Assembly (NCBI GenBank): GCA_038325105.1
Contig: JBBQIR010000026.1
Coordinates: 1 to 27,582 of the forward strand
Origin: WSXY01 sp038325105
GTDB lineage: Bacteria > Actinomycetota > Coriobacteriia > Anaerosomatales > Anaerosomataceae
Length of the DNA: 27,582 bases
Direction of reading: 5' to 3'
The notes beneath the pieces are model-generated. The model had not been told where the DNA came from. It saw only the letters and a program-made list of their open reading frames with translations, and made no database searches. Made by a program: the position numbers and the translations under genes. Shown in pieces: positions 22,194 through 27,582 of this stretch (position 1 is its first letter; each line of letters begins with the position of its first letter).

Positions 22194-22232
22194 AAGCCCG
22201 GGGGGAGACTGGGGTTCGTGGCGGTCGGGCTT
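22194..22232. promoter_or_regulatory. Inverted repeat in the LOG/membrane-protein divergent region
   Basis: AAGCCCG (22194-22200) and CGGGCTT (22226-22232) are 25 nt apart in the 172-bp region between divergent genes. It could be an operator or a leader stem for the downstream membrane gene. TTGACC at 22182-22187 resembles a -35, but the -10 17 nt later (GAGACT) is poor. Nothing else was seen in this gap. Confidence 0.35.
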
Positions 22233-22272
22233 CTTTAGGGAGCGCGACGGGAGGGCGACGCTTGGGGGAGCG

Positions 22273-23868
22273 GTGGATGACTTCACTGGTAAGGTCGGGG
22301 TTATTGCCCTGATGAGCGTGCTCGTTGCCGTTCCCGCAACCGTCGTATTGCTCCGGAGGTTCAAGACCTCGGTTGTCCGCGGCATGCGCGTGCAAGGCGG
22401 TGCTACCGGAGATGCCCCGCTTCCGGAGGTTGAGCCCCCGGCCTCTACGGGCGCATCCGAAGCACGGCCTACGCTTGAGCGCACGAATCGTTCCTTGTCC
22501 CTGACCGCGCTCGTCTACGTCATAGCGGGGCTCTTCTTCTCGTTCACGTTTGTCGTGGTCGATGCGATTCAGTTCGACAACCGCAGTCCGCTGGCGCTCA
22601 TGTACATACTCTCCGGGTACCTCATGCCGTTGCTCTTTGTCATCTGGATCGTGCTTCCAAAGGGGCGCACCAGGCGCCTTTGCTCGCTCGTGTGGTTGGG
22701 CGCTTCGCTGCTTCTGTTCGTGATCCCGATCGCCGTCAATGATCTCTCGATGCTGCCCGAGGCTGCCTTGTCCTATCTGAAGGTGAGCGGGTCCGCGTGC
22801 GTGCTCATCCTCCTGTTCATGTATCGCCGGGTTCGCGCGGTCGGACCGCTCGTGCTCACGATCGCGGGCGGCGCAATGGTCGGCATCAATATGATCTTCG
22901 ACGTTCTCGAGGCGAACTTCTATGTGTGGAGCTTCTTTGCAGGCATCGAAGACGCGCTGGGCGGTGTCACGAACATCGTGATTATTCTCGCGGCCGGGGC
23001 CATCGTCGGCGCGCTTGCGATCGCCCCGGTGCTCCGGGGAGTCGGCGAGTTGCACGAGCGCAAGCACCTGAGCGATCAGTCGCTCGCTGTTGACGTCGTC
23101 TTCCTGTGGTTCGCCGCCAACTACGGTTTATGGGCAGCGCCCGATGCACGGGTATTTGCCCTCACCGTGGGCATTGCCTTCGGGCTCTACAAAGCCGCGA
23201 CCTTCATCGGCTTCCTTCTGCTCGCCCGCACCGAGAAGGGCCAGCCATCAACCGACATCCTTCTTTTGCGCCCGTTCTCCCTCGGTAGGCGTAGCGAGCT
23301 GCTCTTCGACCACCTCTCAAAGGTCTGGCTCCGAGCGGGTGCGATTCACATGATCGCGGGACCCGACCTGGTGACGGCGACCGTGACTCCCTCGGAGTTC
23401 CTGGTTTTCCTCAGCGGCCGACTCTCCCGGCGCTTCATTCACAATGCCGAGGCGCTCCGGGAGCACCTGGAGGGTTTGGACCTCGCGCCCGACCCGGACG
23501 GCCGCCACCGCGTGAATCAGTTGTTCTGCCATGACGATGTCTGGCGCGATGCGATGCGCGGACTCGCAATCCGAAGCGGCATGGTATTGATGGACTTGCG
23601 CGGATTCACCAACGCAAACAAAGGGTGTGTCTACGAACTCGGCGAACTCATCCGCGACATCCCGCTTGAGCGCATCATCTTCGCGGTGGACACAACTACG
23701 GACAACGCGTACCTCGAGGGTGTGGTCGACGGGATCAAAGACCAGCTGCCGGCATCGTCGCCGAATGCTTCTGTTACCGGTATCGCTTCCCGACTCGTTT
23801 CCGTGGACAATTCGGAACAGGGGCGAACAGAGCTACTGCGGGCGCTCATGAAGGGTGTTCCCGCCTGA
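22273..23868 (+). CDS. Roughly nine-TM membrane protein with a C-terminal TIR/SLOG-like cytosolic domain (candidate conflict-system effector)
   Basis: A 531-residue protein beginning at GTG 22273 after GGGGGAG. One membrane segment (about 8-27) is followed by a Pro-rich linker and then about eight more between 78 and 320. The remaining 210 residues are soluble: TDILLLRPFS (328-336) looks like a first strand, GRLSRRFIHN and GRHRVNQLFCHDDVWRD follow, then MVLMDLRGFTN (437-447) and NKGCVYELGEL, where E455 sits in a GCxxEL arrangement reminiscent of the WCxxE motif with the catalytic glutamate of TIR NAD hydrolases. The last strand is ERIIFAVDTTTD. I do not recognise a named family, and the TIR/SLOG comparison is by pattern only. 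Twelve nucleotides downstream lies a DUF4231/SLATT gene, an operon layout typical of nucleotide-signalling conflict systems. Confidence 0.7.
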   Translation: MDDFTGKVGVIALMSVLVAVPATVVLLRRFKTSVVRGMRVQGGATGDAPLPEVEPPASTGASEARPTLERTNRSLSLTALVYVIAGLFFSFTFVVVDAIQFDNRSPLALMYILSGYLMPLLFVIWIVLPKGRTRRLCSLVWLGASLLLFVIPIAVNDLSMLPEAALSYLKVSGSACVLILLFMYRRVRAVGPLVLTIAGGAMVGINMIFDVLEANFYVWSFFAGIEDALGGVTNIVIILAAGAIVGALAIAPVLRGVGELHERKHLSDQSLAVDVVFLWFAANYGLWAAPDARVFALTVGIAFGLYKAATFIGFLLLARTEKGQPSTDILLLRPFSLGRRSELLFDHLSKVWLRAGAIHMIAGPDLVTATVTPSEFLVFLSGRLSRRFIHNAEALREHLEGLDLAPDPDGRHRVNQLFCHDDVWRDAMRGLAIRSGMVLMDLRGFTNANKGCVYELGELIRDIPLERIIFAVDTTTDNAYLEGVVDGIKDQLPASSPNASVTGIASRLVSVDNSEQGRTELLRALMKGVPA

Positions 23869-23880
23869 GGTGGAGGTCCG

Positions 23881-24327
23881 ATGGACGAGCAGGAGTATCT
23901 GAGCACGCGCGTGGATGACCAGCTCGAATGGTATGAGCACAAGGCGACCATCGCCCGGCGCCGCTACAAGACGCTTCGCGCCGTCGAATTCATCAGCGCA
24001 GCAGCCGTCCCACTCGTCGTGGCGCTTGGAAGCGGCACCTACTACCGCGTTGCCGCCGCTTCGCTCGGCGTACTCGCTGCCGCTTCCACGGGGTTCCAGT
24101 CGGTCAACCATTTTCAGGAGAACTGGGTCGAGTACCGGTCGAACGCCGAGCAGCTTAAGAGCGTCCGGTTCGCGTTCCTGACCAGGACATCGCCGTTTGA
24201 CGGCGAGAAGCCGCTGCCGGCGTTTGTTGAGGCGGTCGAGGGTATCCTGTGCGGCGAGCACTCATCATGGGGCGGCCGGATGAACAAGAAGGCCGGACCC
24301 AAGAAGCTTCCCGACTACCTCGGCTAG
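23881..24327 (+). CDS. DUF4231 (SLATT-like) two-TM protein
   Basis: A 148-residue protein from ATG 23881 with GGAGGT upstream. VDDQLEWYEHKATIARRRYK at the N-terminus is the DUF4231 hallmark (DQ..WY..KA). Two hydrophobic segments follow (AVEFISAAAVPLVVALG and VAAASLGVLAAASTGF), then a soluble helical tail with WVEYRSNAEQLKSVRFAFL. SLATT-type proteins are predicted membrane effectors that accompany SLOG, SMODS or TIR-like sensors. Here it is the second gene of a pair with the membrane protein upstream. Its stop shares the bases CTAG with the stop of the next, convergent gene. Confidence 0.88.
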   Translation: MDEQEYLSTRVDDQLEWYEHKATIARRRYKTLRAVEFISAAAVPLVVALGSGTYYRVAAASLGVLAAASTGFQSVNHFQENWVEYRSNAEQLKSVRFAFLTRTSPFDGEKPLPAFVEAVEGILCGEHSSWGGRMNKKAGPKKLPDYLG

Positions 24328-24719
24328 CGCCCGCCGAACAGCAGCAAGCCTACCGCAAGTGACGTTGCGTTCATCGCGAGCGAGATTATGAACGCGTGCT
24401 TGCGACGATCGGGCAGGGCCCAGGCGATAAGTCGCCACTCAACGAGCACGACCAGTATCTCGAGTCCCGCAAGGATGACGTTCATCGGTGGATCGGCCAG
24501 TGATCGGCTTCCTGTGAGTAGCCCCGCGAACGTCAGGATGATGTTGAGCGCCGGGTTGGTGGCGATGTTCACGAGCGCGATGACCGCGAGTTCGTGTTTC
24601 GCGCGTAGGCCGAAGACTCCCGCTGCCACTGCGAGTTCGATGATCAGCGTCAGCCCGAGCGCGAGGGCGAGCGAGCCAAGCAGCGAGCCGGCGATTCGGG
24701 CCGTCTCGGCCAGTGTCAC
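24324..24719 (-). CDS. Four-TM membrane protein of unknown function
   Basis: A 131-residue protein from GTG 24719, which overlaps the preceding gene's TGA as GTGA; no ribosome binding site is seen, so it depends on coupling. A longer open frame to 24839 only shadows that gene. Four hydrophobic segments are evident, with LVNIATNPALNIILTF after the second and VVLVEWRLIAWAL in the third. The TNP..N and E...A motifs recur in small membrane proteins encoded next to short exported proteins in other anaerobes, as I recall, but none has a known role. It is the last gene of a three-gene minus-strand set (25680 to 24324). Confidence 0.7.
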   Translation of the reverse strand: MTLAETARIAGSLLGSLALALGLTLIIELAVAAGVFGLRAKHELAVIALVNIATNPALNIILTFAGLLTGSRSLADPPMNVILAGLEILVVLVEWRLIAWALPDRRKHAFIISLAMNATSLAVGLLLFGGR

Positions 24720-25003
24720 GGCGTCTCTGGAGGTGGTGACTGTGCGGGAGCTGCTTCCCGGGCCGCCTTCCGGCGCATGATCCACCTGATGAGAAGCACG
24801 ACGCCGATAATCACGACAATCACGACGAGCCCGGTGCACCCCAGGACGCCCCAGATGAGGCGCTCCATGGTCTGCTCATAGCGCTTTGCCGCTTCGGGGT
24901 ACTGCTCGGGGTTCGGCGAGTTGGCCCAGGCCGGTATGGCGGTGGTGAGCCAAACCGCCGCGGCAAGCATCACAGTCGAGCACCGTGCAAATCGTGTGCG
25001 CAT
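24716..25003 (-). CDS. Small exported single-TM protein, related in layout to 26892-27191 and 27188-27448
   Basis: 95 residues from ATG 25003 after GAGGGGG. A signal peptide (MRTRFARCSTVMLAAAVWL, cleavage near AWA|NS) is followed by a short extracytoplasmic stretch (SPNPEQYPEAAKRYEQTMER), one membrane segment of Val/Ile/Gly (about 50-72), a basic anchor RWIMRRKAAR and a Pro/Ala tail. The layout matches the two small proteins further right. Its function is unknown. It is coupled to the four-TM protein by a GTGA overlap, which suggests they work together in the membrane. Confidence 0.72.
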   Translation of the reverse strand: MRTRFARCSTVMLAAAVWLTTAIPAWANSPNPEQYPEAAKRYEQTMERLIWGVLGCTGLVVIVVIIGVVLLIRWIMRRKAAREAAPAQSPPPETP

Positions 25004-25014
25004 TGTGGTCCCCC

Positions 25015-25680
25015 TCAGTAGGTGTACTCAGCGGTGTAGTCTGATCCATCGGATAGGTGGCCGTACACGTAGCCCAGGTATTCCTGTCCCGGGCCCATCG
25101 AGGTCGCTGTGTAGAACGTAAAGTCCCCCGGAGCTGCGCCCGGAGCCATGGGCTCGTTCGTGAATGGGTTGACGGGCCACGCGCTCATGAACTGCGCGAC
25201 GGAACCGTCGGGGGTCACGTCATCGACCGACGGTCCGTAGCCGTATTCCCCCGCAAATGCCGAGCACGCCCGTGCTATCTGTTCGGCACCGGCCGCCACG
25301 GCCTCGTCGCCCCCGACCGTCTCTCCCCCGCCGTTTCCGTAACCGCCTCCGCCGTTCTCAAACCCGCCGCCAGGAACGGTGATCTCCGGGGGGGAGTCGC
25401 CCGCCAGGAAGACGACGAACCCCGCCGCAGCGAGGCATCCACAGAGGAGAAGAACCGCTAAGACGCCCAGCGCTATCCAGAGTGCGAGTGGCGGCTTCTT
25501 TGGGATTGTCGGAGGTGATTCGACAGGAGGTCCTGGTGGCGCAGGTGGTTGTGCGACTGGTGCTCCCTGCTCGGGAATGAGTGGCAACATGGTCCCCCCC
25601 GTTTCCGCGGCCCAATCCCACACTGAGCCATCACCATCCATACCGCACATCGTACTACCAACAAGGCCGTATACGTTCAC
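25015..25680 (-). CDS. Single-TM protein with Pro-rich cytosolic part and pseudopilin-like outer domain
   Basis: 221 residues from GTG 25680 (GAGGTGA nine bases ahead); an internal ATG (MCGMDGDG) is an alternative start. The N-terminal half is hydrophilic with a Pro-rich segment (about 36-63: PAPPGPPVESPP). One membrane segment covers about 65-93. A Gly-rich linker (GGGFENGGGGYGNGGG) leads to an outer domain whose pattern YGPSVDDVTPDGSVAQFMS, AWPVNPFTNEP and PGDFTFY resembles the C-terminal loop of type II pseudopilins such as GspG. The usual pilin prepilin peptidase site is missing, so it is not a true pilin. Its role is unknown. It is first in a set with the two genes that follow on the minus strand. 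Confidence 0.68.
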   Translation of the reverse strand: MNVYGLVGSTMCGMDGDGSVWDWAAETGGTMLPLIPEQGAPVAQPPAPPGPPVESPPTIPKKPPLALWIALGVLAVLLLCGCLAAAGFVVFLAGDSPPEITVPGGGFENGGGGYGNGGGETVGGDEAVAAGAEQIARACSAFAGEYGYGPSVDDVTPDGSVAQFMSAWPVNPFTNEPMAPGAAPGDFTFYTATSMGPGQEYLGYVYGHLSDGSDYTAEYTY

Positions 25681-25782
25681 TCAGTCTGTCACCTCGTGAC
25701 TGGGTACGCGCTTGATCTGCGAGCGTTTGCGTCTCGGGTGCCCGCGGTGGATACTCGTCGCAGTCGAGCCGAGGGGACTACG

Positions 25783-26895
25783 GTGCGAGGCGAAGGACTG
25801 AGACTGTCACTTGGGGTTGCCGCGCTTACTCACGCAGCCGTCGACGCTGCGTGCGCGGTCCTGCTCTTCGGCGCCGTCACGGCCGCCCGTATCACTCCAG
25901 CTGGAATCCTTCCGGCGTTCCTCGGCTATGGTCTCCTCGCGTTTGGCACGCAACCGGTCATAGGGTTCGTGGCCGACCGCTCGGGATCGTACCGCCACAT
26001 CGCGGCTGCAGGCGCTGCAATGGCCTTAGTGGCTCCGCTCGTGGCGCTCACGCCCGGTGCCATCGTGCCGGCCGTACTGCTCGCGGGTCTCGGCAATGCC
26101 GCCTTCCACGTTGGCGCAGGTGCTTTTAGCCTCAAGGTCACACCCGGCAGGGCACTCGCCCCGGGCTTGTTCGTGGCACCGGGAGCAGCGGGACTGGCGA
26201 TCGGGACAGTGGCCGGGCGGGCGGGTGCGTCACCCTGGCCCTTCGTTCTAGTGCTCGCAGTTCTCACTACGATGCTTGTAGCCACCCTTCGCATGCCTGA
26301 AGCGCGTGCGGTGTTTGTGCAGACGCCGGGCGCGCGCGCACCCGTCCGACCGGCTCCCGGGGTCGAGTATCTTCTCTTGCTCGTGCTTCTGGTGGTGACC
26401 GTGCGCTCGTTCGTCGGTACTGCCGTGGTGTATCCGTGGAGGACCGAGCCGTGGATGCTGGTCGTCATCACCATGGCGGTCGTATCCGGCAAGGCGCTTG
26501 GCGGTGCGTTGGCAGACCGCTTCGGCCGCCTTGCGGTCGGCGCGACGACTCTTCTCATTGCCGCTCCGCTGCTCGTGGCCGGTGCGGCCTGGCCACTTCT
26601 CGGTATTGCAGGTCTGCTGGCATTCAACGTCACTATGCCTATCACGCTCGTGGCGATTGCGGATGTCATGCCCAAGTACCCGGGCAGCGCATTTGGTCTC
26701 ACGTGCGTTGCGCTCATCACCGGCGCGTTCCCGGCACTTATCGGCCTGCGCGTATCGGCGCTGGCGCCCTGGGTGCTCGTTGTGACCGTTGTCGGCTCGG
26801 CGATAGTGTTGTCAATCGCGATCCTGCGCCTTGGCGCGCATCCGATCCTCGTACCCGCCAGCCGCGTCGTAGCTTCCGAAGGGAGCACCTCATGA
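25783..26895 (+). CDS. MFS-like transporter
   Basis: 370 residues from GTG 25783, preceded by GAGGGGA at a good distance; an earlier in-frame GTG at 25696 would add a hydrophilic tail with no ribosome binding site of similar quality. About 12 hydrophobic segments are visible. GFVADRSGSYR follows the second segment and GGALADRFGRLAVG occurs in the second half, the two loop-2/loop-8 motifs of the major facilitator superfamily. The substrate cannot be judged. It heads a three-gene set with two small exported membrane proteins, each overlapping its neighbour as ATGA. Confidence 0.8.
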   Translation: MRGEGLRLSLGVAALTHAAVDAACAVLLFGAVTAARITPAGILPAFLGYGLLAFGTQPVIGFVADRSGSYRHIAAAGAAMALVAPLVALTPGAIVPAVLLAGLGNAAFHVGAGAFSLKVTPGRALAPGLFVAPGAAGLAIGTVAGRAGASPWPFVLVLAVLTTMLVATLRMPEARAVFVQTPGARAPVRPAPGVEYLLLLVLLVVTVRSFVGTAVVYPWRTEPWMLVVITMAVVSGKALGGALADRFGRLAVGATTLLIAAPLLVAGAAWPLLGIAGLLAFNVTMPITLVAIADVMPKYPGSAFGLTCVALITGAFPALIGLRVSALAPWVLVVTVVGSAIVLSIAILRLGAHPILVPASRVVASEGSTS

Positions 26896-27191
26896 CCGCT
26901 ACCGCACGTCGTCTGACGATACTTTCCATCGCATCGACGGCGATGCTCATCCGCGTGGCGCCCGCCATGGCGGATGTTGCCATCGAGCCGACCCTTCCCG
27001 AGAAGGCAACCGAGATCTTACAGAGCGCGGGCGAAACGACCACCACGAGCACCGTGTGGCCAGTCGTAATCTTGGGGCTCGTTTTGCTTGTCGTGCTAGT
27101 CGCCGCCGCAGCGCTCATTACGTGGGCAGTGTTGCGACTTCGGCGGTCGAGAGACTCCGGGAGCAGTACCTCAGAAGGGAGCGGATCATGA
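26892..27191 (+). CDS. Small exported single-TM protein (paralogue A)
   Basis: 99 residues. ATG 26892 overlaps the MFS gene stop as ATGA. A signal peptide (TARRLTILSIASTAMLIRV, cleavage near PAMA|DV) precedes a short acidic stretch, a Thr-rich spacer (ETTTTSTVWP), one membrane segment (VVILGLVLLVVLVAAAALI), basic LRLRRSRD and a Ser-rich tail. It is not recognised as any known family. It closely parallels the next gene in layout, and the sequences align at the signal peptide (ARRLTILSI against ARLALVLFA; AMADV against AFADV), so the two are probably tandem duplicates. Confidence 0.72.
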   Translation: MTATARRLTILSIASTAMLIRVAPAMADVAIEPTLPEKATEILQSAGETTTTSTVWPVVILGLVLLVVLVAAAALITWAVLRLRRSRDSGSSTSEGSGS

Positions 27192-27448
27192 TCACCCGCA
27201 CAGCTCGCCTCGCGCTCGTTCTGTTCGCGACGTCGATTGCGATGCTCGTACCCGCCAGTCCGGCATTCGCCGACGTGCCTTCCGGTCTCACGCTGGGTGC
27301 CAGCCTTGGAGTCGTCGTCATCATCGGCGTGGTCGGTCTGGTGGTCCTCGTGGGAATCGGCGTGCTGCTGGTCAGGGTGATCATGCGCCCCAAGCGTCGC
27401 GCGGATGCGGACGCTTCCGGGCCGCCGGCTGGAACACCGCAGCCCTAG
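27188..27448 (+). CDS. Small exported single-TM protein (paralogue B)
   Basis: 86 residues. ATG 27188 overlaps the previous stop as ATGA. A signal peptide (MITRTARLALVLFATSIAML, cleavage near AFA|DV) is followed by only about 13 residues before a Gly/Val membrane segment (GVVVIIGVVGLVVLVGIGVL), basic RVIMRPKRR and a Pro-rich tail. The RVIMRPKRR end of the membrane segment resembles RWIMRRKAA of the protein at 24716-25003. Its function is unknown. Coupling to the MFS gene suggests a small accessory subunit. Confidence 0.72.
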   Translation: MITRTARLALVLFATSIAMLVPASPAFADVPSGLTLGASLGVVVIIGVVGLVVLVGIGVLLVRVIMRPKRRADADASGPPAGTPQP

Positions 27449-27582
27449 CGCGACTTTCCTGGCTCGTCACCTGAGCTGACGCCGACGGCAGCGGGAGTCT
27501 CTCGCCGTTGGCCTTCCTGACCTGCATCTTCTTTCCATTGGCCCCTTGCGTTCGCGTTCGGGATATGGTATTACCTAATATC
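27449..27582. other. Intergenic stretch at right edge
   Basis: No gene was recognised here. The last 21 bases are AT-rich for this sequence and contain GGTATTACC flanked by ATAT-type sequence, possibly the start of a promoter or operator for a gene beyond the window. Confidence 0.3.

Overview
The window looks like a chromosomal piece of a GC-rich anaerobic actinobacterium, most plausibly a Coriobacteriia-type organism. That is inference from the high GC content, GTG starts, actinobacterial-looking proteins, an exported multihaem cytochrome and a complete clostridial-type ornithine degradation route. No rRNA, tRNA, CRISPR array or transposase was found.

Layout. (1) 1-2524, accessory: the 3' part of an AlbA/Schlafen-type ATP-binding protein, then a DUF1016/YhcG-type nuclease gene interrupted by one in-frame TAG. 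Three near-perfect palindromes of one family lie here, two between the genes and one inside the nuclease reading frame. (2) 2531-4627, minus: lipoprotein, AlkA-type DNA glycosylase and a small unknown protein. (3) 4782-5897: exported seven-haem c-type cytochrome. (4) 5908-17932: the oxidative ornithine pathway in two minus-strand blocks. One block is ord-ortA-ortB. The other is oraS-oraE-[RHH/nucleotidyltransferase-HepT toxin-antitoxin]-GlmL/MutL-like ATPase-ornithine racemase. Between them lies an ECF Ni/Co uptake locus (cbiM/nikMN opposite nikR-cbiQ-cbiO). (5) 18039-21592: macrodomain hydrolase, a frameshifted membrane protein, VapBC-type toxin-antitoxin and serS. (6) 21609-24327: a SLOG/LOG-fold protein, then a two-gene operon of a roughly nine-TM protein with a possible TIR/SLOG-like C-terminal domain and a DUF4231/SLATT protein, a candidate conflict system. 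(7) 24324-27448: small exported single-TM proteins, a four-TM protein, a protein with a pseudopilin-like tail and an MFS-like permease.

How the genes work together. L-ornithine is racemised (Orr), converted by the B12/PLP mutase OraSE to 2,4-diaminopentanoate, oxidised by Ord and cleaved thiolytically by OrtAB to alanine and acetyl-CoA. The GlmL/MutL-like ATPase probably maintains the B12 enzyme, and the ECF transporter could supply cobalt for B12, although the adjacent NikR points to nickel. The promoter regions of oraS and ord share the same bipartite sequence with identical spacing, which suggests common control of the two blocks. Tight packing is typical: eight gene pairs overlap by ATGA or GTGA.

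Most worth checking: the palindrome family around and inside the DUF1016 gene; the toxin-antitoxin module with phased TGTGTA repeats inside the ornithine operon; the matched oraS/ord promoters; and the membrane TIR/SLOG-like plus SLATT pair.
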